Source: CAIYUC01 sp963682005
GTDB lineage: Bacteria > Bacteroidota > Bacteroidia > Bacteroidales > FEN-979
Direction: 5' to 3'
NCBI GenBank assembly: GCA_963682005.1
Contig: OY820914.1
Span: 682,001-746,000, forward strand
DNA length: 64,000 nucleotides
Made by a program: the position numbers and the translations under genes. The notes under the pieces are model-generated. The model did no database searches. It saw only the letters and a list, made by a program, of their open reading frames with translations, and was not told where the DNA came from. Shown here one piece after another: positions 43,366-52,743 of the stretch. Position 1 is the stretch's first letter; every line of letters starts with the position of its first letter.

Positions 43366-45857
43366 TATGATTGCCCGAAAATTCTTTTTAATACAGATTT
43401 TTTCTCAGTCATCTTGTCATCGGAATAATAACCGTAGCCGTAGCCATAGCCATACCCGTAACCATAGCCGTAGCCGTATCCGTAGCCGTATCCGTAGCCA
43501 TAGCCGTAACCATATCCGTATGAACTCCTGGAGAGCTTGACGTCGTTGATCAGGATTGCAAGATTGGGAAGCCTCCTGGTCTCAAGGTCTTTGATAATAG
43601 CGCCAAAAATTCTTTTATGTGTATAATTCTGCCTGACGACCATAATATTGGCATCGGTGTGTTTCATCAGCAGGAATGCATCCGTTACCAACCCAACCGG
43701 CGGAGTGTCAATGATGATAAAATCATAGATTTCCTTCAGCTTTGCAAAGAGCTCTTTGGCCTTGTCAGAGGCGATCAGCTCAGCTGGATTTGGAGGTACG
43801 GGACCTGCACTAATAATATCAAGGTTTTCGATGCCCGATTTCTGAATGATCTTATCAATGCTGCTTTTATTGATAAGAAAAGAACTAATCCCCTCCGCAT
43901 TTGAAAGTCCAAAGTCCTGGTAGATCTTTGGCTTCCTGAGGTCAAACCCCATGAGAAGCGTTTTCTTGCCATACAATGCATAAATAGCACCCAGGTTGAT
44001 GGAACAGAAAGTTTTTCCGGCACTTACAACATCTGAGGTGATCAGGATGACCTGTCTTTCTTTTCCTTTCAGCAGGTACTGCACATTTGTTCTGACCGAC
44101 CGGAAAGATTCCGAAATGGAAGATTTTGGCGAATCGGCAACAACTACCTTGCTGTGCTTGTCACTGTGAATGATATGACCGATGATCGGCAGCCTCGTAA
44201 GTTTCTCAACATCCTCACGGGCCATCACTTTATCGTTGAAATAGTCTTTACCAAAGATATAGATGAGAGGAAGGATTATTCCCAGTAGGACTCCTAACAC
44301 ATAGTTCAGGCTTTTCTTAGGGAAGACCGGGGTTTCGCTGCCGGAAACTCTTGCCTGGTCAACAATTTCATTATCTGCCAGGTTCGAAGCCTGGGTGATC
44401 TGTGCCTCTGACCTTTTCTGGAGAAGAAATGTATAAATTGCATCCGTGAGCTTGAATTTTCGTTCTATTCCAAAAAGGATCCGCTGGGTTTCGGGGAGCT
44501 GACTTATTTTCTTCCCGTACTCCGTCATCCGGCTGTTGATTTCCTTCTGTGCAATATTATTGGAATTAATGGCACTGATAATATTCTCATACAGGGTGTT
44601 CTTGGTAGAGCTGATCTGAAGGTCGATCGCCTTTAAGGTAGGGTTCTTTTCTTTTGAGAACTGTTCGATCTGGGTTTTGTCATTGTATAACTTCGTTAAC
44701 TGGATCGTAAGTTCATTCAGCAGCGAATTTTCTATTCCCATCGAAGAGGGAACAACGAGGTCATCAAGCTTTTGATTCTTTTCGATATACTGTTTCAGAT
44801 TGTTGAGGTACCTTGACTGCACGATCAACTTTGCACTTTCATCCTGCAATGACATCATTTTCTCGAATACTTTTTTCGATTCATCATCAAGGTTCATGAT
44901 GGAATTGTTGGTACGGAAAATCTCAAGGGCTTTCTCCGACATATAGAGTGAATCTGCAATGCCTTGCAGCTCATTGTCAATAAAACTAATGGTTTTTGTG
45001 GTTACAAGATTTTTCCGTTCAAGCCCTTTCTGCAGGTACTCCTGGCTCAGGGTATTCAGAAAGTCAACAAGTTTCTGAACATTTCCTCCGGTGAGTGTGA
45101 TTTCAACAATTGAAGCATCCTTTGTGATCGGTTCTATTTTAAAGGTCTTAAATTCATTGACAAGGCCTTCATAATCCTTCAGGACAAAATAGAACTTCTT
45201 ATTGAGATCTGTTTTCGGATCAAATTTGGGACTTAACAGGATGTTTATCCGGAAAGAGGGATCAATAACTTCTTTTCCAAACGTCAGGGTCTTGTCAAAT
45301 ATGAGCTTATCCTTCTTGAGTGCAACTTTCTTCCGCTTATTATAATCATAGAATGTAATATTCTGATCCTTGACTTCAAGCCTGTATTTTTCTTTTGACA
45401 GTATCGTAATATCAAACCTCATGTTGTAAGGCTGAAGCACAGTGGTATCAAGGATGACCAGATAGGGTGATTCCTTGTACATTTCTTTTGAGATCAGGTT
45501 ATCCTCTACAAAATAGGCTACCTCGAACCCCGTTTTGGTAACTGTACGGTAGGTCAGGGAATAGGAAGTTAACACCCCGATTTCATTGTGGAGGTTCTGC
45601 ATGTTATTCGATAGTTTCAACCCGATCATTTCCTGTGGATTCAGCTTATTTTCTGATTTGTCCTTTACCAGGATCGTGGTTTTAACCTCGTAAACAGGCC
45701 TTGTGTATTTATTGAAAAGGAACGCGATGATCAGGGCAACAAAAATGGTAAGAATGAAAAGATACCAATGTCTTAACACCTTATAAATAACAACCTTATA
45801 ATCAACCGATTGTTGTTCTGGCTCTCTTTGACTTATTTCAACAAAATTATCGTTCAC
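43365..45857 (-). CDS. Polysaccharide co-polymerase with BY-kinase domain (Wzc-like)
   Basis: An 830-residue protein starting at GTG 45857. The Wzz-type chain-length domain has helices at about 32-50 and 510-530 with a long periplasmic coiled coil between. The cytoplasmic tyrosine kinase has Walker A SAGKTFCS, Walker A' LLMGFDLRKPK (Gly where the first Asp often sits) and Walker B FIIIDTPP. The C-terminal tail contains 15 consecutive Tyr-Gly pairs plus Tyr-Tyr, encoded at 43431-43520, before a basic end. Cycles of tail phosphorylation control polymer export. It sits between wza and cysD. Confidence 0.92.
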   Translation of the reverse strand: MNDNFVEISQREPEQQSVDYKVVIYKVLRHWYLFILTIFVALIIAFLFNKYTRPVYEVKTTILVKDKSENKLNPQEMIGLKLSNNMQNLHNEIGVLTSYSLTYRTVTKTGFEVAYFVEDNLISKEMYKESPYLVILDTTVLQPYNMRFDITILSKEKYRLEVKDQNITFYDYNKRKKVALKKDKLIFDKTLTFGKEVIDPSFRINILLSPKFDPKTDLNKKFYFVLKDYEGLVNEFKTFKIEPITKDASIVEITLTGGNVQKLVDFLNTLSQEYLQKGLERKNLVTTKTISFIDNELQGIADSLYMSEKALEIFRTNNSIMNLDDESKKVFEKMMSLQDESAKLIVQSRYLNNLKQYIEKNQKLDDLVVPSSMGIENSLLNELTIQLTKLYNDKTQIEQFSKEKNPTLKAIDLQISSTKNTLYENIISAINSNNIAQKEINSRMTEYGKKISQLPETQRILFGIERKFKLTDAIYTFLLQKRSEAQITQASNLADNEIVDQARVSGSETPVFPKKSLNYVLGVLLGIILPLIYIFGKDYFNDKVMAREDVEKLTRLPIIGHIIHSDKHSKVVVADSPKSSISESFRSVRTNVQYLLKGKERQVILITSDVVSAGKTFCSINLGAIYALYGKKTLLMGFDLRKPKIYQDFGLSNAEGISSFLINKSSIDKIIQKSGIENLDIISAGPVPPNPAELIASDKAKELFAKLKEIYDFIIIDTPPVGLVTDAFLLMKHTDANIMVVRQNYTHKRIFGAIIKDLETRRLPNLAILINDVKLSRSSYGYGYGYGYGYGYGYGYGYGYGYGYGYGYGYYSDDKMTEKKSVLKRIFGQS
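43431..43520. repeat. 15 x 6-bp coding repeat (Tyr-Gly)15
   Basis: Fifteen uninterrupted hexamers of the form (N)CC(G/A)TA on the plus strand encode Tyr-Gly on the minus strand. Third-codon positions vary (both Tyr codons, all four Gly codons), so the protein pattern is conserved beyond recent DNA slippage. Confidence 0.95.
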
Positions 45858-45861
45858 AGTA

Positions 45862-46665
45862 TTAAGGTTTTACAGTATATACTAATATGATGAGTGATAT
45901 GATCAGAGAAAAACTGGCGATGACCGTATTATACGGGAACTGGGTAAACCCCCATCGTTTGATGTTCAACGGGGAAACGATCAGAACATCCTTTGGCATC
46001 AGGTAGTAAAATTCGGAGGAGAGTATCTTTTTGCTGGTAAGATCAAGGTAATGGATTGATGACCCGTTTTTCGTTTGCCTGACCAGTGCCACTTCATTAC
46101 GGTTTGCATATTCAGTCATGTCACCGGCGAGGGATATTGCTTCAAATAAACTGATCCTGTCCTGGTAAACTTTAAGTTCCCCCGGTCTGTTTACTTCGCC
46201 AATAATCGTTATGTTGAAATTGATCAGTTTTACCGTGACCATCGTCTGCTTCAGGTATTCATCCAGCATTTTCTGAATCGCGCCGGAGATCTCTTTTACA
46301 TTCATGTCTTTCACAAAGATCTTCCCGAGAACAGGCAATTCAATATTCCCTTCATCATCTATACTGTAACTGTTGAGGTAAATGGATGCGTCGTTGTTGT
46401 AGTTTTCAGTTCCTGCCGCCATACCCTGCCTGTTGAAGAACTGGTAAGATTTCTCGTCAAGACTGCTAATCTTAATGTAAAGATTGTCTTTGGCCTGTAC
46501 TTTATATTCGTTGAAACGGCTATGACTGTAATCCGTAATTGTATCCTTATCCCCGGTTTTCTGGAGAAGCAATACCTTTTTCTGAGGAACACAGGAAGCA
46601 AGAATAATTAAAACGAAGGAAAGTTGGATCAGAATTTTTGGTGACAGTAGAAATTTTTGTTTCAT
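45862..46665 (-). CDS. Polysaccharide export lipoprotein (Wza-like)
   Basis: ATG 46665 gives a lipoprotein signal with lipobox LASC. The polysaccharide export domain YKVQAKDNLYIKISSLDE is followed by an SLBB-type region (IIGEVNRPGELKVY) and a C-terminal helix (IASFSLIISLIILVYTV) that could form the outer-membrane barrel. It exports the polymer handled by the kinase encoded 4 bp downstream. It is the first gene of the wza-kinase-cysD-cysN operon. Confidence 0.9.
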   Translation of the reverse strand: MKQKFLLSPKILIQLSFVLIILASCVPQKKVLLLQKTGDKDTITDYSHSRFNEYKVQAKDNLYIKISSLDEKSYQFFNRQGMAAGTENYNNDASIYLNSYSIDDEGNIELPVLGKIFVKDMNVKEISGAIQKMLDEYLKQTMVTVKLINFNITIIGEVNRPGELKVYQDRISLFEAISLAGDMTEYANRNEVALVRQTKNGSSIHYLDLTSKKILSSEFYYLMPKDVLIVSPLNIKRWGFTQFPYNTVIASFSLIISLIILVYTVKP

Positions 46666-46856
46666 TTGGTATTCCTGATTTTGCAATATTCAAAAGATAA
46701 TATTTCCACCTCTTTCCCTGGGCTCTCGCTGGTGAAAAGAGGTACTTGGCTGAATGGTTGATAAATGCAAATTATTTACCCGCAGTAAATAAAACCGCAA
46801 ATGTAATATTTTTTGGAATACAAAATGAAATTCCCTACAACCAGCAACTATCAGGA

Positions 46857-48182
46857 TCAGATGATCTCCCCGATCAGCGTCGCAGAAGTGAATCGTGTAA
46901 CCCGTACATTAACATATTCACCCGGTCGCTTATCTGCCCTGGGGAAAACAACAACCTTGTTTTGGGAGTTTCTTCCTGAAAGCTGGTCATCGGATCGCTT
47001 CGACGGTCCTTCGATCAGCACCTCAAAAATCCGGTGCTGGTCTTTCCGGTTGCTCTTCAGTGAAAGTTGCTGCTGCATCTCTATGATCTCCCTGAGTCGT
47101 TTTTCCTTGACTGCAGGCGGAACATTGTCGGGATACTTTTCGGCAGCCAGCGTATTCGGCCTCTCAGAATACCTGAACATATAGGCATAATCAAACCCCA
47201 CCCATTCCATAAGTGACAATGTCATCAGGTGGTCTTCTTCCGTTTCATCACAAAATCCGGCAATGATATCCGTTGACAATGCACATTCCGGAATGATCTC
47301 CCTGATCTTTTCCACGCGGTTCATGTATTGTTCCCTTGTATAGCCGCGATTCATCAGCGACAGCATGTTGTTGCTGCCTGACTGAACGGGAAGATGGATC
47401 GAACGGCAGATGTTAGGATGCCTTCCGATCGTCTCCAGAAGTTCATCGGAAATATCTTTCGGATGGGAGGTGGCAAACCTCACCCGGAGGGCCGGGTCTA
47501 CGAGGGCCACTTTTTCGAGAAGCCCGGCAAAATTGACAGTTCCGTCATTACCTTCCCAATTATATGAGTTTACATTCTGACCCAGTAATGTGACTTCCCG
47601 GTAACCGTCCTTGAATAATTCCTTTACTTCGTTAATAATGGAACCTGAATCCCTGCTTCGCTCCCGGCCCCTGACATAGGGAACAACACAATAAGCACAG
47701 TAGTTCTCGCATCCCCTCATGATGGAAATAAAAGCGGAGATCCCTTTGCGGTCAAGCCTTACAGGAGTGATATCAGCATATGTCTCTTCAACGGAAAGCA
47801 TCGTATTCACACCCTTCAGACCAGACTCAACTTCAGCCAGCAATACAGGCAGATCACGGTAAGCATCCGGTCCTGCAATGATATCGAGGACCGGTTCTTC
47901 GTTCAAGAGCTGCGTTTTCAGGCGTTCAGCCATACATCCCAGCAAACCGATGATAACTCCCGGACGTTTCTTTTTCTCCGGTCGGAGTGCCTGGAGTCGC
48001 CTGCGGATTTTCTGTTCCGCATTGTCACGGATAGAACAGGTGTTCAGAAAGATCACATCGGCCTCCTTTAAATCTGCGGTCGTCTCATAATTCTGTTTTG
48101 CAACAATGGATGCAACAATCTCGCTGTCAGCAAAATTCATCTGACATCCGTAGGTCTCTATATAGATCTTCTTATTTCCCAA
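46857..48182 (-). CDS. miaB: tRNA-2-methylthio-N6-dimethylallyladenosine synthase
   Basis: A 441-residue protein from TTG 48182; no in-frame ATG precedes the family start KKIYIETYGCQMN. The UPF0004 domain supplies Cys ligands for one Fe-S cluster (YGCQMN, NTCSIRD, GLLGCMAE). The radical-SAM motif is RGCENYCAYCVVPY and a TRAM domain ends the protein. It methylthiolates ms2i6A37 in tRNA. Confidence 0.95.
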   Translation of the reverse strand: MGNKKIYIETYGCQMNFADSEIVASIVAKQNYETTADLKEADVIFLNTCSIRDNAEQKIRRRLQALRPEKKKRPGVIIGLLGCMAERLKTQLLNEEPVLDIIAGPDAYRDLPVLLAEVESGLKGVNTMLSVEETYADITPVRLDRKGISAFISIMRGCENYCAYCVVPYVRGRERSRDSGSIINEVKELFKDGYREVTLLGQNVNSYNWEGNDGTVNFAGLLEKVALVDPALRVRFATSHPKDISDELLETIGRHPNICRSIHLPVQSGSNNMLSLMNRGYTREQYMNRVEKIREIIPECALSTDIIAGFCDETEEDHLMTLSLMEWVGFDYAYMFRYSERPNTLAAEKYPDNVPPAVKEKRLREIIEMQQQLSLKSNRKDQHRIFEVLIEGPSKRSDDQLSGRNSQNKVVVFPRADKRPGEYVNVRVTRFTSATLIGEII

Positions 48183-48353
48183 ATCAAATGTTTTAAACCA
48201 CCCCTCTGATCCCCTTTCTTCAAGTATGAATGGGAAGAACTTATGCCGGGTGGGTGCATTAAAAGTGCAGCAAAGTTAACCAGAAAACCTTTTTGTCAGG
48301 ACGCCGTATAAGGCGAATAATGCAGTTAATTACCACTGAATCATTTATTGTCG

Positions 48354-48361
48354 TACTTTTG
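48354..48361 (+). promoter_or_regulatory. Candidate topA -7 box
   Basis: TACTTTTG matches TAnnTTTG, 34 bp before the topA ATG. No good -33 box is seen. Confidence 0.4.
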
Positions 48362-48395
48362 CACCGTTTTTTCACACTGATTTAACCTTGGATGG

Positions 48396-50717
48396 ATGAT
48401 GAAGAATCTTGTAATCGTTGAGTCACCGGCTAAGGCCAAAACAATTGAAGGGTTTTTGGGAAAGGATTATACAGTAAAATCCTGTTTTGGTCATGTAATG
48501 GATTTAGCTAAAAAAGATCTTGGTGTAGATATTGAAAATGGATTTATTCCGCAATACATTATATCTGCTGATAAGAAAAAGATCGTCACGGAACTGAAGA
48601 AACTGGCAAAAGAAGCGGGGATGATCTGGCTGGCATCGGATGAAGACCGGGAAGGAGAGGCTATTGCATGGCATTTGTTAAAAGCCCTTGAACTGAAAGA
48701 AGATCAGACCAAACGGATCGTTTTTCATGAGATCACGAAACCTGCCATTACGGAAGCCATTGAAAATCCGCGTAAAATAGATAAAAACCTGGTTGATGCA
48801 CAAACCGCACGAAGAGTGCTCGATCGCCTGGTGGGGTTTGAACTCTCTCCCCTGCTGTGGAAAAAAATCAAGCCTTCCCTTTCTGCCGGACGCGTTCAGT
48901 CGGTTGCAGTGAGGCTGATCGTTGAACGGGAGGAAGAGATCCGTTCTTTCAACGCAGTGTCTTCCTTCAGGGTACAGGCCGACTTCCTGGTTGATACCAA
49001 ATCCAAGCCTGTGATCGTGACAGCTGAACTGAACAAACGTTTCAGCACGAAAGAAGAGGCGACTGCCTTCCTTGAAAAATGCAAATCAGCGGTTTTTACG
49101 GTGGATGAGATTGAAACAAAGCCTGCGAGGAAATCACCCGCTCCGCCATTCACAACTTCCACACTTCAGCAGGAAGCCAGCAGAAAGCTTGGGTTTTCTG
49201 TTGCCAACACGATGAGGATCGCGCAGCAACTCTATGAATCCGGCAAGATCACATACATGAGGACCGACTCGGTCAACCTGTCGAACCTTGCTCTTTCACT
49301 GGCAAAAGAAGAGATCCTGAAATCATTTGGCGAAGATTATGTCAAAATACGGAAATACTCCACAAAAACCAAAGGGGCCCAGGAAGCCCATGAAGCGATC
49401 CGCCCGACCTACATGAACAGCAGAACGATCGATGGCGATAATTCACAGAAAAGGCTGTATGACCTGATCTGGAAAAGGACCATCGCTTCGCAGATGAGCG
49501 ATGCAGTGCTGGAAAAGACAAATGTGACCATCAGCATCTCCAATGCTGCTGAAAAATTTATCGCCCGGGGTGAAGTGATCAAATTCGACGGATTCCTTAA
49601 AGTTTACATGGAATCACGCGATGATGAGGATTCTGAAGAACATGAAGGCATCCTGCCGCCGATGAATAAGGGAGAAAAACTTAATCCCGAAGAAATCTCC
49701 GCAATCCAGAAATTTACACAGCATCCGCCAAGATATACCGAAGCCAGCCTTGTAAAAAAGATGGAAGAACTTGGCATAGGCCGTCCATCAACCTATGCTC
49801 CCACAATTTCCACGATCCAGAAAAGAGAGTATGTAATCCGTGAAGACCGAGAAGGAATTTCACGGCCATATGACCTGATCTCTCTCCGGAATGGGAAACT
49901 TACCCATGAACTGAAAAAAGAGAATACAGGGTATGAGAAGGCAAAGCTCTTCCCTACTGATATAGGCACACTGGTCACCAATTTCCTCCTCCAGTATTTT
50001 GAGAACATCCTGGATTATAATTTTACCGCTACAATGGAAGAGGATTTTGATGAGATCGCCCAGGGAAAAATGGTTTGGAACAAGCTGATCAAAGAGTTCT
50101 ATTATCCTTTCCATTCCCAGATAGAACAAACCCTTGAAACATCCAAAAAGGTGAGCGGGGAAAAGTTGCTCGGCAGTGATCCAAAATCAGGTGAAAATGT
50201 TTATGTGAAGATCGGACGATATGGCCCGATGGTCCAGATCGGGAATACTGAGGCGGAAGCAAAGCCAAGGTTTGCCGGATTAAAGAAAGGCCAGAGCATT
50301 GACACCATCACGCTTGAAGAGGCAATGGACCTGTTCAAATTACCCCGGACCGTCGGAACATTTGAGTCAGAAGATGTTATTGTTTCAACCGGGAGGTTCG
50401 GACCCTATGTGAGGCATAAATCCGGATTCTTCTCCCTTGCAAAGCATGACGACCCCCTTTCCATCACGTTGGAAAGAGCCATCGAGATCATTGAAGAAAA
50501 AAGGCAGAAAGAGAAAGAAAAGACGATCCGGGTTTTCAGTGAGGACGAATCGGTAAAAATCCTGAATGGCCGTTATGGCGCTTATATTTCTTTCAACAAG
50601 GATAATTATAAGATCCCGAAAGGGAAGAACGCTGCGGATCTGACACTTGACGATTGCAGGAAAATAATCAAGGAAACCGAACCATCGAAGAAGAGCACCC
50701 GGGGACGGAAGAAATAA
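48396..50717 (+). CDS. topA: DNA topoisomerase I
   Basis: A 773-residue type IA topoisomerase starting MMKNLVIVESPAKAKTI; either of two adjacent ATGs could serve. The Toprim domain (about 3-120) has the DEDREGEAIAWH acidic site and the catalytic Tyr is in GKITYMRTDSVNLS. In place of Zn fingers the C terminus has three TopA-C repeats (GRYGPMVQIG, GRFGPYVRHKSG, GRYGAYISFNKDN) and a short basic tail, as usual for Bacteroidota. It relaxes negative supercoils. Confidence 0.97.
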   Translation: MMKNLVIVESPAKAKTIEGFLGKDYTVKSCFGHVMDLAKKDLGVDIENGFIPQYIISADKKKIVTELKKLAKEAGMIWLASDEDREGEAIAWHLLKALELKEDQTKRIVFHEITKPAITEAIENPRKIDKNLVDAQTARRVLDRLVGFELSPLLWKKIKPSLSAGRVQSVAVRLIVEREEEIRSFNAVSSFRVQADFLVDTKSKPVIVTAELNKRFSTKEEATAFLEKCKSAVFTVDEIETKPARKSPAPPFTTSTLQQEASRKLGFSVANTMRIAQQLYESGKITYMRTDSVNLSNLALSLAKEEILKSFGEDYVKIRKYSTKTKGAQEAHEAIRPTYMNSRTIDGDNSQKRLYDLIWKRTIASQMSDAVLEKTNVTISISNAAEKFIARGEVIKFDGFLKVYMESRDDEDSEEHEGILPPMNKGEKLNPEEISAIQKFTQHPPRYTEASLVKKMEELGIGRPSTYAPTISTIQKREYVIREDREGISRPYDLISLRNGKLTHELKKENTGYEKAKLFPTDIGTLVTNFLLQYFENILDYNFTATMEEDFDEIAQGKMVWNKLIKEFYYPFHSQIEQTLETSKKVSGEKLLGSDPKSGENVYVKIGRYGPMVQIGNTEAEAKPRFAGLKKGQSIDTITLEEAMDLFKLPRTVGTFESEDVIVSTGRFGPYVRHKSGFFSLAKHDDPLSITLERAIEIIEEKRQKEKEKTIRVFSEDESVKILNGRYGAYISFNKDNYKIPKGKNAADLTLDDCRKIIKETEPSKKSTRGRKK

Positions 50718-50760
50718 TGTGCTTTGCGTCTCCGCGCATCTGCGGTGAATTAACCTAAAT

Positions 50761-50812
50761 GACCCCACCCCATCAACCCTCCCCTTAAAGAGGAGGGGCA
50801 GGGGGAGAGGTC
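50761..50812. repeat. Nested hairpin repeat (family A)
   Basis: The outer arms are GACC (50761-50764) and GGTC (50809-50812). The inner arms are C-rich (CCCTCCCCT) and G-rich (AGGAGGGGCAGGG) with a one-base bulge. It lies between topA and the arginase-like gene. Confidence 0.65.
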
Positions 50813-50833
50813 ATAAAATAAAAGTTACCAGAT

Positions 50834-52012
50834 ATGGATATTTCCGAATTCTTTGAACCCATCGATCAGGGTGATCTTCAATTTAAAAGCGAACCATCCG
50901 GCCATTCCAGGATGGGCGACATTATTCACAGTTTTATGGAACCCGGGGATTTTCCCGATTTTCAGGCAGCTGAATTAGCCATCATCGGGATTAAGGAAGA
51001 CCGGTATGCCGTCAATAATGAAGGCTGTGCCGCTGCTCCCGATCATATCCGGAGATACCTGTATAACCTCTTCCCCGGGCCGTATGAAATGAAGATCGTT
51101 GACCTTGGAAATATAAAGAAAGGGTTCAACGTGACTGACACCTACTTTGCAGTGACCTCCGCCATTTCTGAAATGCTGCAGCATAATGTGGTACCGGTGA
51201 TCCTTGGCGGCAGCCATGACCTTACCTTTGCAAATTACCAGGCTTACCAGAATCTCGGACAGATCATAAACATCGTTTCGGTCGATTCGATGTTCGACCT
51301 CGGCAAATCGGAAAACGAGATGAATGCCCATTCATACCTGAGCCACATTATCCTCAATCAGCCGAATTACCTCTTCAATTACGCCAATATAGGGTACCAG
51401 ACCTATTTTACCGACCAGGATGCACTCAAGCTGATGAAGAACCTGATGTTCGATACGTACCGGCTTGGTGTGGTCAGGAACAATATTGAAGAAGCGGAGC
51501 CGATCGTCAGGAATGCAGATATCGTAACAGTGGATGTTTCAGCCATTCGTTTCTCTGATGCCCCCGGTAACGGAAATGCCACACCAAACGGTTTTTATGG
51601 CGAAGAGGTCTGTCAGATCATGCGGTATGCAGGCCTGAGCGACAAACTTACATCGGTAGGCTTTTATGAGGTAAACCCGACTTATGACCTGAACGGCCAG
51701 ACATCCCACCTGGTGGCACAGATGATCTGGTATTTCATCGATGGATTTTATAACCGTGCCCACGATTTTCCATTCAGGAATGAAGAAGATTACCTTAAAT
51801 ACCGGGTCTCCATCAATGATCACAGGGAAGAGCTGACATTCTTTAAAAGCAAAAAAACCGACCGGTGGTGGATGGAAATTCCATTACAATCAGAACAGCG
51901 CATCAAATATGAGCGTCATTACCTCGTACCCTGTTCCTACCAGGATTACCAGACCGCATGCAACAACGATATCCCCGACAGGTGGTGGATGGTATATCAG
52001 AAACTGATGTAA
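50834..52012 (+). CDS. Arginase/formiminoglutamase-like protein with altered metal site
   Basis: A 392-residue ureohydrolase-fold protein. GGSHD (125-129) gives His128. DSMFD (151-155) stands where active enzymes have DAHxD, keeping Asp151 and Asp155 but replacing His with Met153. DVSAIRFSDAPG (234-245) stands for DxDxxDPxxAPG, keeping Asp234 but with Ser236 for the second Asp. FYEVNP provides a possible equivalent of the substrate Glu. The four ligands of the Mn-A site are therefore present and the two unique to Mn-B are lost. It may be mononuclear, non-hydrolytic, or active on a different substrate. Automatic labels such as formimidoylglutamase should be treated with care. Confidence 0.8.
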   Translation: MDISEFFEPIDQGDLQFKSEPSGHSRMGDIIHSFMEPGDFPDFQAAELAIIGIKEDRYAVNNEGCAAAPDHIRRYLYNLFPGPYEMKIVDLGNIKKGFNVTDTYFAVTSAISEMLQHNVVPVILGGSHDLTFANYQAYQNLGQIINIVSVDSMFDLGKSENEMNAHSYLSHIILNQPNYLFNYANIGYQTYFTDQDALKLMKNLMFDTYRLGVVRNNIEEAEPIVRNADIVTVDVSAIRFSDAPGNGNATPNGFYGEEVCQIMRYAGLSDKLTSVGFYEVNPTYDLNGQTSHLVAQMIWYFIDGFYNRAHDFPFRNEEDYLKYRVSINDHREELTFFKSKKTDRWWMEIPLQSEQRIKYERHYLVPCSYQDYQTACNNDIPDRWWMVYQKLM

Positions 52013-52033
52013 CAGATGTTTGGGGGAACTCAA

Positions 52034-52183
52034 ATAATTACGAATTACGGATTACGAATTACGAAAACAAACAATAATTTTGTCTTTCCATGCGAACACA
52101 GATCGGCTTCTACTCCATGACCAATAGGATGGTTATTGTATTTTATCAATACTCGTAATTCGTAATCCGTAATTCGTAATTAT
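52034..52183. repeat. Perfect 31-bp inverted repeat flanking 88 bp (MITE-like)
   Basis: Arms 52034-52064 and 52153-52183 are exact reverse complements, themselves made of GAATTACG(A/G)ATTACG units. An internal ACAATAA/TTATTGT pair extends the fold inward. The element fills the gap between convergent genes and the right arm touches the ruvC stop codon. It could be a miniature transposable element or a bidirectional transcription stop. Confidence 0.9.
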
Positions 52184-52734
52184 CACTTGATCCTGTCCGG
52201 ATTCTCTGTCAGGAATTTCTTCCAGCCTGTATATTTTTTACCTTCATCTGCCTTTCCCCGCTGGAAATAATGGCATACTGCAACGGCCAGGGCATCGGTA
52301 GCATCCAGGTCTAACGGCATCTCTTTCAGTGATAATAACCGCTGTAACATGGAAGCCACCTGTTCTTTGGAGGAACTGCCTTTCCCGGTAACAGACTGCT
52401 TGACTTTCCGTGGCTCATATTCAAAAACGGGGATGGACCTGGACAGGGCCGCTGCAATTGAAACCCCTTGTGCACGGCCCAGTTTGAGCATTGATTGCAC
52501 ATTTTTTCCATAAAACGGAGCCTCGATGGCAAATTCATCCGGCTTATACTCGTCGACAAGTGAACAAGTTTGTTCAAAAATAAATTTCAGCCGCAGAGCA
52601 TGGCTGTCTACTTTGCTTAATTTTAAAACCCCGCAAGATAGCAACCCGATCCTATTGCCAGTGACCCCGATAATACCATACCCCATGATCGTTGTTCCGG
52701 GATCAATTCCTAGTATGATGCGGTCGTTGTTCAA
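52183..52734 (-). CDS. ruvC: Holliday junction resolvase RuvC
   Basis: A 183-residue protein from TTG 52734; no in-frame ATG is available upstream. The acidic catalytic residues lie in ILGIDPGTT, FAIEAPFYG and LDATDALAVAVCH. It cleaves Holliday junctions with RuvAB. Its start is only 9 bp from the start of the divergent flippase-like gene, so the promoters must lie within each other's coding region. Confidence 0.95.
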   Translation of the reverse strand: MNNDRIILGIDPGTTIMGYGIIGVTGNRIGLLSCGVLKLSKVDSHALRLKFIFEQTCSLVDEYKPDEFAIEAPFYGKNVQSMLKLGRAQGVSIAAALSRSIPVFEYEPRKVKQSVTGKGSSSKEQVASMLQRLLSLKEMPLDLDATDALAVAVCHYFQRGKADEGKKYTGWKKFLTENPDRIK

Positions 52735-52743
52735 TTGGAAAGC

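Noticed and set aside
50834..52012. Calling the protein arginase or formimidoylglutamase
   Set aside because: Two ligands specific to the second Mn are absent, so a normal binuclear hydrolase cannot be assumed.
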